Numbered from the stretch's first letter, positions 18,857 through 28,237 are shown. The stretch: DNA of 64,000 nucleotides from CAYRFE01 sp964423645 [NCBI: uncultured bacterium] (GCA_964423645.1 CAYRFE010000019.1:8743-72742); one strand, 5' to 3'. Notes: generated by a model from the letters alone, not told the origin. Numbers and translations: made by a program.

Positions 18857-19066
18857 AATGAACTACCCCGTAGCACGCTACGGGGTATCTCCCCAAAAAA
18901 CACTCTATTTGTGTGCCCACCCCAAACCCCGCCCTTTTCTTTTGGGCGGGGTTTTTAATTTTCGGTTACAGACACGGCATGCCGTGCCTCTACACCGTCC
19001 CCACACCCCTTAAACTATAATAATAACGCCAAAACAAGCTTCGGGGAATTTGACCCATTGAGATTA
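18857..19066 (+). repeat. Family A modular intergenic repeat, copy 1
   Basis: A roughly 210-bp element built of hairpins: a near-perfect ACCCCGTAGC / GCTACGGGGT stem, the spacer GTGCCCACCCCAAA, an 11-bp stem AAACCCCGCCC / GGGCGGGGTTT at 18924-18954, a palindrome around CACGGCATGCCGTG, then CCCCACACCCC and a right end AAGCTTCGGGGAATTTGACCC. It fills most of the 434-base gap upstream of the ABC exporter genes. A second full copy lies near 35.1 kb. The rest of the gap up to the TPR gene shows nothing recognisable. Confidence 0.75.
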
Positions 19067-19199
19067 AGTACAATCCGGCGTGTAATGAATACGTTTACTG
19101 ATGCATTCTTTGAGACTCACAGATAGAATAGGATAGGTTTTTAAACGTAGTTATAATTGATTATTCACAAATATTGACTGTTAATAGGATAATAGTTGC

Positions 19200-20948
19200 C
19201 TATTTATCGGCAAAATGAGTTTCATGTAATTTTTCAATTAAATTTGCATCAAAATTGCCGCGTAGCCATCCTTCACGATACTCTTCCGGTATTGTTTTTA
19301 AATGACGTTGCATTTCCTCACGACCCTTTTTTATCCATTCCGCATCTTCGGAGAATAAAAATAACGCGGCAAATAAAAACATTTCAGGCTTAGGTGGAAC
19401 TTTTTGATAATACTTATCCGCAGAAAACTGTTTCTTTTTTATACAACAATCAATGATCATCGTATAAAACAATTGATACGACGGATTAGACAGCGTCATT
19501 GAAATTTTTTCGATTTTTTGAGATAACTCAAGGAACAAATCAGTTTTTTGTAATGCCACTGCATACCACACATATGAAAAAAGCATCATTTCCTGATAAT
19601 ACGGTGTGAGAATAGAATGTAATTCCAGATAGACTTCTTTCATATGCAATAATTCTTCCGAATCACCCGTTGCAATAAACCGTAACTGATGTAAATTGTA
19701 TTTTGCAATTGCATACGGTACCGAAAGATTATGTATCCTCGCGATTGTCACAATTTTATCGGTATACTCAATTGCTTTTTCAAATTTCCCGAACATTCCG
19801 AGCACTTGTGCGTAATTATTCACGATTTCAACATATTTCACGCGATTGTTGTATTTAAGAAATACTTCAAAATTGAAGACCGTATCCAATTCTGATAAAA
19901 AGGAATAATTACCGATTTGAATCTGAATATTCATCATCAATATTTTCGTATTGAGATATTGAAGTTCATTTTTTGTTTCTTGAACAATATTGAGTATTAT
20001 TTCAAGTATAGAAAGCGCTTTTTCCATTTTAAAATGCGAGATGAGATACCCCGAGTAAAGCCGAAGCCATTCAATCCTCACGGTGTTTTTTGTACTTTGG
20101 AATTTCATTCGGTTAAGAACGTGAAAAAACTTACGATATTCTTGAATGTACAAATAATACACTGCTAATGTTTGTAAAATCTTGATACGATACATGAGCG
20201 GTAACTCTGTTAGATCGGCATTCGCCAGCTCTTCTGATGATTTCGCCGTACCTGCATTTATTCCTAGCACGACATCTATCGTCACAATAAGCACATGGTA
20301 ATATAAGGCTTTTTTTATATCTGAATTGAATTGCAAATAACGTGTAGCCGTTGAAAGTGTCTTGCTGACCTCTTTATATTTTCCCATTTTTTCAAACAGG
20401 GCAGCTTTCATCAACGCTTGATCAAATCGCGGATAGTCAAATTTGCGATTCTGTTCCAATTCTTCAAGGACAGATTTTCCCTTTGCAAAAAAATTGATGG
20501 ATTGTAGCAACATTTTATAATTGGTAGAGATGTCCGTATCGGGGAATAATTTATCTAACGTGAAATAGTTGAGGTAATATGTATACGAATTAGAATAATC
20601 ACCAAGTTTTTCATTCAATTTCGCGATCATCTCATACAGATGCAAAATTAAAAGATACTGATTGGTATCAATGACATCCTCTTCAATTTCCAAAAGCATA
20701 TCCAGTGCTTTTTGATATTTTTTAAAATGGGCCACGATCAATGCTTTATTAAATTTTTGATGTAATGAAAGCATATGGGCCGCAGAAAGAGAATGCTCTA
20801 TTGTTTGCAACACAGTTGTATCGGTTTCAACATAGCGTACATACTCGCTCGGAGACAGTGCTGATACATCCACGAGTAGCGAATGTTCCGAAATGTCCAG
20901 GATCACTGCTTCTCCGTGTTCGATCGCTTCTTTAAGTTCTCTCAGCAT
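19200..20948 (-). CDS. TPR-like helical-repeat protein of unknown function
   Basis: A 582-residue protein without a signal peptide or membrane segment. It is almost wholly alpha-helical, with repeated helix pairs resembling degenerate tetratricopeptide repeats (for example LLILHLYEMIAKLNEKLGDY, KALSILEIILNIV, FEKAIEYTDKIVTIARIHN). Such scaffolds bind other proteins. A short N-terminal beta segment (AVILDISEHSLLVDVS) precedes the repeats. It follows sppA after a 51-base gap containing a strong hairpin, so it may be expressed at a lower level from the same transcript. GGAAAGAG serves as the ribosome-binding site. No specific function can be assigned. Confidence 0.6.
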   Translation of the reverse strand: MLRELKEAIEHGEAVILDISEHSLLVDVSALSPSEYVRYVETDTTVLQTIEHSLSAAHMLSLHQKFNKALIVAHFKKYQKALDMLLEIEEDVIDTNQYLLILHLYEMIAKLNEKLGDYSNSYTYYLNYFTLDKLFPDTDISTNYKMLLQSINFFAKGKSVLEELEQNRKFDYPRFDQALMKAALFEKMGKYKEVSKTLSTATRYLQFNSDIKKALYYHVLIVTIDVVLGINAGTAKSSEELANADLTELPLMYRIKILQTLAVYYLYIQEYRKFFHVLNRMKFQSTKNTVRIEWLRLYSGYLISHFKMEKALSILEIILNIVQETKNELQYLNTKILMMNIQIQIGNYSFLSELDTVFNFEVFLKYNNRVKYVEIVNNYAQVLGMFGKFEKAIEYTDKIVTIARIHNLSVPYAIAKYNLHQLRFIATGDSEELLHMKEVYLELHSILTPYYQEMMLFSYVWYAVALQKTDLFLELSQKIEKISMTLSNPSYQLFYTMIIDCCIKKKQFSADKYYQKVPPKPEMFLFAALFLFSEDAEWIKKGREEMQRHLKTIPEEYREGWLRGNFDANLIEKLHETHFADK

Positions 20949-20962
20949 GACACTCTTTCCAA

Positions 20963-20984
20963 TGCCGGCGGCGAACCGCCGGCA
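20963..20984 (-). other. Intercistronic hairpin between sppA and the TPR gene
   Basis: A 9-bp GC-only core stem (TGCCGGCGG / CCGCCGGCA) with a four-base loop lies between the sppA stop and the TPR gene start. No T-run follows, so it is more likely an mRNA stabiliser or attenuator than a full terminator. Confidence 0.5.
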
Positions 20985-20999
20985 ATTTAGTAGGCATAA

Positions 21000-22715
21000 T
21001 TATTCCGCTAATAAGATATCATAATTAGGCATCAATACTTGCGGGCGAGGATCAATAGTCACCGATGATTCCGGTTTCGATATTTTATTGAAGACAGACA
21101 TCCCGAAAAGGCCGCCTTCCTTGATAGACTCGAAGAAATTTTTAGTTTTCGGATAATATACGATTGAAGCATGTTCAAGATTGAGTTCTTTTTTAAGAGC
21201 AAAAACCGTTGCTTCAAGTCCGCCGATTTGATCTACAAGCCCGATTTTCAAAGCCTGACGACCTGTATAGACCTTACCCTGCGCAAGTTTTTCAACCTCA
21301 TCCATGGTCATCGAACGACCTTCCGAAACACGAGTTTTAAATTCCAAATACACATTTTCCGACATTTTCTTTAAAATCATGATCTCATCGTTCGTCATTG
21401 GTTTTAACGGTGAGCCGAAGTCTGAATATTTACCGCGCTGAATGGTGTCGGTATCTATATATAATTTATTCTCCATGAGACGTTGTGTATTCATCAGCAT
21501 TGAAACTACACCGATCGAACCGGTGATTGTGGTATTATCGGCAAAGATTACTTTGCCCGGAGCTGAAATATAGTAACCGCCTGATGCCGCTACCTGTCCC
21601 ATAGATATATAGATCGGTTTTTTCTCAGCTGCTTTTTTCAGTGATCTCCACATAATATCACTTGCAAGTGCGGATCCTCCCGGACTGTCGACGCGAATGA
21701 CAATTCCTTTGATTGAGTCATCCTTTACCGCATCTTCAACATGCGAACAGAAGGTATCCGAACCAAGCATTTTTGAAATTCCGCCTGATAACGGGCTCCA
21801 ATCGGATGTGCTCTTTCCGACAATAATCTGTCCTTCGGCAATGATGACAGCAATTTTGTCACCATACTGAGCATGTTTCATTGATTGCGCATACTTTGTA
21901 AACGATACGATATTCTTTTTGTCGAGAGAAAGTTTATCATATAAGTCTGATTCATACAATGTCTCATCGACCAGTTTGTAATTCATTGACTGTGGCGGAG
22001 TCAGCATAAAAAAGCGTCCGTTGAACACATCTGCTTTGAATGTCTCTACATCAAGAGACCGATTGGTCGCCATGCGTTCTAAACGCCACCCGAACATGTC
22101 ATCAATAAGCGACTCCATGTTTTCCCGCAAATACGGAGTCATACTCGTACGCGAAAAAGATTCCCCCGCACCTTTATAATTCCCCATATGTACGACGGTA
22201 ACTTCCACACCGATCTTATCAAATAGACGCTTATAAAAACTTTGCGGAAGATAATATCCGGCAAGCGATACATCGGCGGACAATGACGGAGGAATCACTA
22301 TTTGATCGGCAACTGATGCCATTAAGTAACTTCCCGTACCGATACTTGGCAGATATGCATACACTTTCTTTCCGCTTTTCTTAAACGCGATGATCTTTTC
22401 CAGAATTTCTTCTTGTTGTGCAACACTCGCGGCACATTGCTTAACAATGATTCCTTTTACATGAGAATCATTCGCAGCTTTATCGAATGCCGCCAGAACA
22501 TCGGTGAACGTGGCTGAGGGTGAATCGAATAAAGATTCATGCTTTTCATACGGTAACGGCTGATTAATATTCAACACCAAATATGTCTCATTAGATAATT
22601 TGATCGTATCTTTACCCATCTTTGAAGCAAAAACACCAATCATAACAAAAATAATAATCACAATTCCGACAGTTATTGATGCTGCGATCAAACAACCTTT
22701 TTTAGCGGTAGCCAT
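21000..22715 (-). CDS. sppA: Signal peptide peptidase SppA, long form
   Basis: A 571-residue S49 serine protease with one N-terminal membrane anchor (about residues 10-30) and two tandem peptidase domains, like the E. coli 67-kDa enzyme. Catalytic Lys181 lies in NYKGAGESFSR of the first domain and the nucleophile Ser378 in VAASGGYYIS of the second, preceded by IRVDSPGGS. It degrades cleaved signal peptides in the cytoplasmic membrane with its active site facing outward. It is the third gene of an operon; its AAGGAGG overlaps the stop region of the DUF4321-like gene 11 bases upstream. Confidence 0.93.
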   Translation of the reverse strand: MATAKKGCLIAASITVGIVIIIFVMIGVFASKMGKDTIKLSNETYLVLNINQPLPYEKHESLFDSPSATFTDVLAAFDKAANDSHVKGIIVKQCAASVAQQEEILEKIIAFKKSGKKVYAYLPSIGTGSYLMASVADQIVIPPSLSADVSLAGYYLPQSFYKRLFDKIGVEVTVVHMGNYKGAGESFSRTSMTPYLRENMESLIDDMFGWRLERMATNRSLDVETFKADVFNGRFFMLTPPQSMNYKLVDETLYESDLYDKLSLDKKNIVSFTKYAQSMKHAQYGDKIAVIIAEGQIIVGKSTSDWSPLSGGISKMLGSDTFCSHVEDAVKDDSIKGIVIRVDSPGGSALASDIMWRSLKKAAEKKPIYISMGQVAASGGYYISAPGKVIFADNTTITGSIGVVSMLMNTQRLMENKLYIDTDTIQRGKYSDFGSPLKPMTNDEIMILKKMSENVYLEFKTRVSEGRSMTMDEVEKLAQGKVYTGRQALKIGLVDQIGGLEATVFALKKELNLEHASIVYYPKTKNFFESIKEGGLFGMSVFNKISKPESSVTIDPRPQVLMPNYDILLAE

Positions 22716-22726
22716 GGCAAGCCTCC

Positions 22727-22990
22727 TTATTTCTTATTAAACCAATATGCAACAAGTATCCCGATAATACTCATGATATTGAAACGTAAAAAAAACTTTG
22801 AAAACACATCAATGACTTTATTGAGAAACGGCTGAACATACTTACCGGCATCAACAGATGCCAAAAAAATATTTTTTACCCATCCGGGTTCCAGCAACTG
22901 ACCGATCAATGATCCTAATGCCGTCCCGAGCAAAAGACCTACCAACACGATAAGTATGATTTTCCCGATATGGGTATCCCTACTCGGCAT
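22727..22990 (-). CDS. Small DUF4321-like membrane protein
   Basis: An 87-residue protein with two predicted membrane segments (about residues 9-30 and 68-83) and a Gly-rich GLLLGTALGSLIGQLL stretch resembling DUF4321. The family is small, membrane-bound and of unknown function. Its start overlaps the previous gene by 11 bases with no good ribosome-binding site, so it is translationally coupled. It is placed directly before sppA, which suggests a membrane-associated role. Confidence 0.6.
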   Translation of the reverse strand: MPSRDTHIGKIILIVLVGLLLGTALGSLIGQLLEPGWVKNIFLASVDAGKYVQPFLNKVIDVFSKFFLRFNIMSIIGILVAYWFNKK

Positions 22991-23381
22991 TTTTCAAACT
23001 CTTTAATTTGTTTTCAGGTTGCAGCGCAGGTTCAAATCTGTTTTGGATCTGTAATACTTCTTCATAAAACAGACGTACGCGCTCACGTGTTTTCTCAAAA
23101 TCAACCAGCATGATAGTAATCGCACGTGCTAAATACTCCAATCTGCTGTGTACCAAAAGATCCGATTCATACTCAAGTGCGGCAACAGATGCGTTGCGTT
23201 CAGGTTGCAACGCGATATCAAATTCGCTTTGTGTTTTTCTTACTTCTTTAAAAAACATTTCAATACGTTTTTTGACCGTATCAATATCGGTCATCAATAT
23301 TGAAAGATCCCTGCCGAGATACTCAAGTCGGTTATGAATAAGCATATCCCAATCATATTCGTCACGTTTTCGTTTAAACAT
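22980..23381 (-). CDS. Internally duplicated helical protein, unknown
   Basis: A 133-residue protein made of two copies of one unit of about 55 residues. Copy 1 has WDMLIHNRLEYLGRDLSILM and ends FDIALQPE; copy 2 has DLLVHSRLEYLARAITIML and ends FEPALQPE. Each copy is a long amphipathic helix pair with conserved HxRLEYL and ALQPE. There is no signal peptide, membrane helix or known motif. It is the first gene of the operon with the DUF4321-like gene and sppA, with a consensus promoter and AGGAGG. I do not recognise the family. Confidence 0.6.
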   Translation of the reverse strand: MFKRKRDEYDWDMLIHNRLEYLGRDLSILMTDIDTVKKRIEMFFKEVRKTQSEFDIALQPERNASVAALEYESDLLVHSRLEYLARAITIMLVDFEKTRERVRLFYEEVLQIQNRFEPALQPENKLKSLKNAE

Positions 23382-23408
23382 AGTCCCTCCTAAAAATGCC
23401 GTACCGCA

Positions 23409-23436
23409 ATTATAAGAGACATGAAAAATTAGTCAA
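23409..23436 (-). promoter_or_regulatory. Promoter of the small-protein/sppA operon
   Basis: TTGACT and a perfect TATAAT lie 16 bases apart on the minus strand, about 28 bases before the start codon. It drives the duplicated small protein, the DUF4321-like gene, sppA and probably the TPR gene. Confidence 0.8.
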
Positions 23437-23500
23437 GTGAAAAAGCCGAATTTCACTTCCCCGACACAGGAATCCTTGGCATGATGAGAAATATTTTTTC

Positions 23501-23529
23501 TTGTAAAAAAAACGCATATAACGTATACT
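23501..23529 (+). promoter_or_regulatory. Promoter of the adenylate cyclase gene, leaderless
   Basis: TTGTAA and TATACT lie exactly 17 bases apart. The ATG begins eight bases after the -10 box, where transcription should start, and no Shine-Dalgarno is present. The mRNA is predicted to start at or one base before the A of the start codon. Confidence 0.65.
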
Positions 23530-23536
23530 GACTGCT

Positions 23537-26059
23537 ATGAGAATAACGCATTACCGCGCTTTTAATGATGAAAAAATTCAAAAAGCGCTCTCGCTATTAT
23601 CTCCGACCAAAAGAGAAGCCATTAAAAGCATCCCGATTTTTTTACACTTCCCGATTAAAGCCCCATTTATTGCCGCTCATGCGACAACTCCATGCGGCAT
23701 TTTTGACTACGAGATCAGCACTGACGATCTCGAGAATTTTAATCGTTTCTGGGGGACGCATGTATCGATGAAAACACACCTTCCTGAAATTATAACCATT
23801 GAATCACTCATAGCCATCGGCAGCTTCGGGACTGTTGCTTTTAAGGAGACATCCGATATAGATTATTGGGTAGTTGTACGAGACGATACCGATATTCTCG
23901 CACTTACAGAAAAATGCACCTCGCTTGAGCTCGTGTACAAACAACGTTTTGATTTGGAAATTCATTTTTTTGTCATGAAATGCGTTGATGTCGTACAAAA
24001 CAACTTCGGAACCGTGGATGATGAATCTGCCGGTTCATCTCTCGCGGCATTGTTGAAAGAAGAATTTTATCGCACATCAACATATTTTGCAGGTAAATTC
24101 CCGCAGTGGTATCTTGATGGTGATGAAGTTACCTCCGAAGCAGAAAGAACAATAGACCTGGGAGAAATAACTGATTTTACAACGGAAGAACTGTACGGGG
24201 CAGCAATATGGCAATTATTAAAAGGCACGAAATCACCGATGAAATCAATCGTAAAGTTATCCTTGATCTATATGCTTCTCCATCGTCTGCAGAACCTTGT
24301 ATGGCCTGCGAAGGATTACAAGACGCTTCTTGAGACATCATCGGGGTTCAAAGATCCGCATATATTTTTTTATCATTCAATTTTAGTATTTTATTATGGT
24401 CAAACTACAGGTAAAATCCCACCGTTAAGCAATCTTGGTGATCTCGATATGGGCAAAGCGATTCCTGAATATGCCGCGATACGCCGCTATTATATAACTG
24501 CGATCGCAATATATCTTTCGGTGCATCCGCTTTTCAGAAAAAAATTGATTTTGGATGAAATATTTCCTTCGATCCCGTTTACACATGATTTTTTAAAAAA
24601 ACTGGATAATTATGACAATTGGGCCATCAATGAGTATCTTCTTCTGAACAATCACACGACCGAGTTCATCTTTTCAATTTATCAATCGATACGCAGTTCG
24701 CTCAAGACAGACAAAAAAATCATATCCGATAAGGATCTCACGGTCATCAGCAGAAAACTCGCCTCTCATTTGTTACGAAAAAAGAATAAAATTATGAATT
24801 ATTCAATATTGCCGATACAACCGAATGAAAAAATATTTATCATCAATGAGATGAAAAAAGGATATGCTCTTTTTAAAAATAATGTCCACGACAACAACAT
24901 GCTCTTTATCTCGGAATCACCCATAGCAGTGGCTGCTTGGATGTTAACAAACAACTTTTCATTTGAGACAATACAATTGCGCATCAATTCACCATCAGGA
25001 AAGATCAACAAAAAAACGTTTGAATTTATCATGCAAAAAACCGAGCGGTTCCTCAAATCATTGCATCAGCCGCGTACGTCTGATTTTTTGAGTGAACCGT
25101 ATTATGTATCGATTTTTGTTTTCGTTAATTTTTTTAATACCGAAGGCGATCTTTTGCATGACACTCAAATGCTCATATATACCAGCTGGGGAGAGCTTCT
25201 GGAATTCACTTCTTTTAATGATTCGGAAAAATATATCTTTGAACACATTTTACCCCATGTACGACCCCAAACGAATATACTGGTCGACTTCATTGATATG
25301 TATCACCATCGCACTGAGCTTGAACAGCGCATACAATATTTTTTTGCGTCGCTCAAACGCCTCTATTCAGCGACAACACAATCGGCCCTTTACATCGGCG
25401 AGACCGGCAAAAACTTTTTGATACTTTCGCGGCAACACTCTGTGATTAAATGCGGCTCGACGACATCATTGAGCACCGTATTTTCATTACTTGGTTCATT
25501 TGATATAAAAAATAAAAAAAGCATCGAGATCAGCCCCGTCTCAACTGATCTGTTACTGATCTCAGCACTCTATACGCACACTCCGCTTGGTGAAGTGTGC
25601 CTTTTTCTGGCTGATAATCCTCCTGCAGGCGTTCTCTTCATTGTCGATGAAAACAGAACTCTTTTCACTCGTTATTTTAAAAAAGAACAAGAACTGGATA
25701 TCCTTTATCGTTATAGTATGATTGTAAAAAACACGACACACGCTCCGTCAAAAATATATAGGATTATTCGAGACGCTGTCACGTTACGAGCCCAGGATAT
25801 GACTGAACGATATGCTGTATTGATGCATAGTCCTCCCAAAAAATACATTCCTATTTCCCTTCATTGTCATGACAATGCATATTCTTTCACACTTCCGAAA
25901 CAAAACGTGACAACCTCAAAAACGAATATTTCCGAACTTAAAAAGCACGTCTCACCGCAAGATCCTCCTTTTATCACTGCCGTCACATCCGATACGCCTT
26001 TCTCTACCGCAGAAATACTCTTCACAATAAATACCATTGAAAAACTTTTAGAATCATGA
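23537..26059 (+). CDS. cyaA: Class I (CyaA-type) adenylate cyclase
   Basis: An 840-residue cytoplasmic protein, close to the 848 of E. coli CyaA. The nucleotidyltransferase motif is clear at residues 94-111: IGSFGTVAFKETSDIDYWV, with the metal-binding Asp107 and Asp109 following the GS loop. The class makes cAMP from ATP and is known mainly from gammaproteobacteria and spirochaetes. Downstream helical and mixed regions (to residue 840) correspond to the catalytic remainder and regulatory C-terminus. No CRP-type regulator is found in the window. Two further plus-strand genes follow, with a 70-base gap to the first. The call rests on the NTase motif and length. Confidence 0.8.
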   Translation: MRITHYRAFNDEKIQKALSLLSPTKREAIKSIPIFLHFPIKAPFIAAHATTPCGIFDYEISTDDLENFNRFWGTHVSMKTHLPEIITIESLIAIGSFGTVAFKETSDIDYWVVVRDDTDILALTEKCTSLELVYKQRFDLEIHFFVMKCVDVVQNNFGTVDDESAGSSLAALLKEEFYRTSTYFAGKFPQWYLDGDEVTSEAERTIDLGEITDFTTEELYGAAIWQLLKGTKSPMKSIVKLSLIYMLLHRLQNLVWPAKDYKTLLETSSGFKDPHIFFYHSILVFYYGQTTGKIPPLSNLGDLDMGKAIPEYAAIRRYYITAIAIYLSVHPLFRKKLILDEIFPSIPFTHDFLKKLDNYDNWAINEYLLLNNHTTEFIFSIYQSIRSSLKTDKKIISDKDLTVISRKLASHLLRKKNKIMNYSILPIQPNEKIFIINEMKKGYALFKNNVHDNNMLFISESPIAVAAWMLTNNFSFETIQLRINSPSGKINKKTFEFIMQKTERFLKSLHQPRTSDFLSEPYYVSIFVFVNFFNTEGDLLHDTQMLIYTSWGELLEFTSFNDSEKYIFEHILPHVRPQTNILVDFIDMYHHRTELEQRIQYFFASLKRLYSATTQSALYIGETGKNFLILSRQHSVIKCGSTTSLSTVFSLLGSFDIKNKKSIEISPVSTDLLLISALYTHTPLGEVCLFLADNPPAGVLFIVDENRTLFTRYFKKEQELDILYRYSMIVKNTTHAPSKIYRIIRDAVTLRAQDMTERYAVLMHSPPKKYIPISLHCHDNAYSFTLPKQNVTTSKTNISELKKHVSPQDPPFITAVTSDTPFSTAEILFTINTIEKLLES

Positions 26060-26129
26060 TATAACTTCTTCGGCATTCGAAACACTTAACACAAGGAGAT
26101 GTCCTCTGAATATTCGTTGCAAACACTTC

Positions 26130-26846
26130 ATGACGTATATAATCATATGTGCATGTTTCGGTTTTTCAACAACAAATGCACAGACTACCGGATATCAATA
26201 CTCGGTAACTGCATTCGGAATAGGTTTTGCGAACACCACGCTCTATGAAAGCATTCATAATGACACGGTAACACTGAACATTGCGGTTCGTTCAAAAACA
26301 CTCGCCCGTTTGGTTTATAATGTTGATAATACTTATACGACCATAATTGATCGTCACACCGGAATTCCGAGGGCTCAAAAAAAGATGATCAACGGGATAC
26401 TGTATTCAAATATCTTTTCACTTGATCCGATCGGATTCTATGATGAATTCGGTTTTTTTTATCCGACGCAAAAACCGTCACATACTCTTTTTTCGCTTTT
26501 TCGAATTTTGTGTATAAACCAACCGAATTCCATAGAAATCATTTCGGCAATATCATGTAATACTCGTTGGGAAGTAACCATAACACCTGATACATATGAA
26601 ACATTCTCATTTGGCGGAGAAAAAATCGCTGTGCGATATTATTTACTCACATTCAAATCACTCGAATCTCATAAAATAATAAAAAACAGATATGAAGACA
26701 TTCTTGAAAAAGAATTATTTTGGAATTCCGGGATCCTGCGTTGCGCTGTCGGAACGACCACGCATTTGATGTATGAAGCGCGACTCATATCGGCATCACC
26801 GGAAGTCGCCATTCATTTAACCGGCACTTTTATTCGGAAAGACTAA
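26130..26846 (+). CDS. Exported DUF3108-like protein
   Basis: The 238-residue frame starts with a hydrophobic signal-like segment ending TTNAQ and continues as a beta-rich domain (YQYSVTAFGIGFANTTLYE, LVYNVDNTYTTIID) resembling DUF3108, a periplasmic domain of unknown function. The ATG lies 26 bases beyond the only good ribosome-binding site, AAGGAG at 26093-26098. A start at the in-frame CTG at 26106, seven bases after it, would add a basic N-region (NIRCKHF) and complete the signal peptide, so a non-AUG start is possible. It runs straight into the MFS gene with a five-base gap. Confidence 0.6.
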   Translation: MTYIIICACFGFSTTNAQTTGYQYSVTAFGIGFANTTLYESIHNDTVTLNIAVRSKTLARLVYNVDNTYTTIIDRHTGIPRAQKKMINGILYSNIFSLDPIGFYDEFGFFYPTQKPSHTLFSLFRILCINQPNSIEIISAISCNTRWEVTITPDTYETFSFGGEKIAVRYYLLTFKSLESHKIIKNRYEDILEKELFWNSGILRCAVGTTTHLMYEARLISASPEVAIHLTGTFIRKD

Positions 26847-26851
26847 AAAAT

Positions 26852-28027
26852 ATGATAAACTCATCTACACTAAAAAATCGTTGGCGGCAATCAGATCCGA
26901 ATTTGCGTATTTTTTTAATAGGAGTGCTCTTGCTCGGTATAAACAGCGGTATACTTACGACCTCTTTTAACAATTACTTGAATGACATTTTTCATCTCGC
27001 TGCTCGTGACCGAGGTTTTTTAGAGTTTCCGCGGGAATTACCCGGAGCTGCGCTCATCATCATTACCGGTATTCTCTCTGTATGGCTTATGCGAACTTGG
27101 GCGATCCTTGTCGGTATTATTTCGGCAATCGGCGTCATTGGATTAGGCTTTCTTTCGCCGACGATCGGGCTGATGACCGTGTGGATGATACTATGGAGCT
27201 TGGGAGATCACCTTTTCATGCCGGTAGAAAGTGCGATGGGGTTACATTTGGCACATGACGGAAAACAAGGTGCTCGCTTGGGACAGATCAGTGGTGCCCG
27301 CAATCTTGCCGCCATCGCAGGCGCAGGGTTGGTATGGATCATTGCACATTTTTACCAAGGCGCTACTATGTATAAAATCCTTTATTCAACTGCAGGAATT
27401 ATCGCACTCATCGCGGCATATTCATTTTCAGCCATTCATGAAAATACCGATAAAATACCTGATAAAAAACGTTTTGTCTTCAAGAAGAAATACTCTCTCT
27501 ACTATGTTCTTAACATTTTATTCGGTGCAAGAAAACAACTCTTTCTGACATTCGGCCCGTGGGTGCTCATTACCGTATTTAAAACTCCACCGGCAACAAT
27601 TGCCGTACTTATTATGATTGCCTCTCTCGCGGGCGTTATTTTTCGTCAAGTATTCGGGTATGTGGTCGATACATTCGGCGAAAAGAGGGTTTTCATTGCA
27701 GACTCAATTATATTGTTGGGAGTATGTGCAGGTTTTATTTTTTCACGCAATATATATCTTCTCTATGCATTATTCATCGTTGATAATTTGATGTTTGCGA
27801 CACGAATTGCACGAACAACATATTTGAGCAAGATTACATCCGATAAAAGGGATATTCCCGCGACATTATCTATGGGTATCACTCTTGATCATATCGTTTC
27901 AATGACGATCCCTATTGCAGGCGGAATCCTTTGGCATCATTACGGATATCAATCGGTATTCTTTGCGGCTTCCTCACTTGCGGTGATGGGATTTGGTGCC
28001 GCTTTATTTTGTCGCTCACCCGAATAG
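26852..28027 (+). CDS. Major facilitator superfamily transporter
   Basis: A 391-residue protein with about twelve hydrophobic segments in two six-helix halves separated by a basic loop (DKIPDKKRFVFKKKY, about residues 195-210). The pattern of glycine-rich helices and a short loop with Gly-Arg after helix 7 fits a drug/sugar-type MFS carrier acting by ion coupling. No substrate motif is evident. It lies five bases after the DUF3108-like gene and is likely in the same operon. Confidence 0.8.
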   Translation: MINSSTLKNRWRQSDPNLRIFLIGVLLLGINSGILTTSFNNYLNDIFHLAARDRGFLEFPRELPGAALIIITGILSVWLMRTWAILVGIISAIGVIGLGFLSPTIGLMTVWMILWSLGDHLFMPVESAMGLHLAHDGKQGARLGQISGARNLAAIAGAGLVWIIAHFYQGATMYKILYSTAGIIALIAAYSFSAIHENTDKIPDKKRFVFKKKYSLYYVLNILFGARKQLFLTFGPWVLITVFKTPPATIAVLIMIASLAGVIFRQVFGYVVDTFGEKRVFIADSIILLGVCAGFIFSRNIYLLYALFIVDNLMFATRIARTTYLSKITSDKRDIPATLSMGITLDHIVSMTIPIAGGILWHHYGYQSVFFAASSLAVMGFGAALFCRSPE

Positions 28028-28078
28028 TCACATAGGTGAGCAAGAAAACAGAAACCCGCAGTGATCGTTTCACAAATC

Positions 28079-28237
28079 AAGACATTTGCAAAACTACCAT
28101 TTTTTCAATTCGTGCCCGCCCCAAACCACTCCTGTGAAAATCGCGAAAAGTGTAACTTGTTGTATGGTGGGAACTTTGTCACCACACACCTTTTTGAGCG
28201 TAATAATGAATCGGATAATTTGAATGTTGCAATGTCC
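28079..28237 (+). repeat. MITE-like family B element, degenerate copy
   Basis: Left end AAGACATTTGCAAAACTACC, core GTGCCCGCCCCAAACCAC, and right end TTGAATGTTGCAATGTC. The order matches the intact copies near 42.6 and 61.9 kb, but the terminal inverted repeats and hairpins have decayed. It lies in the gap between the convergent MFS and histidine kinase genes; nothing else is seen there. Confidence 0.6.

Noticed and set aside
18924-18954. Intrinsic terminator of the TPR gene
   Set aside because: The T-run is on the plus strand only, whereas both flanking genes are on the minus strand; the hairpin belongs to the family A repeat.
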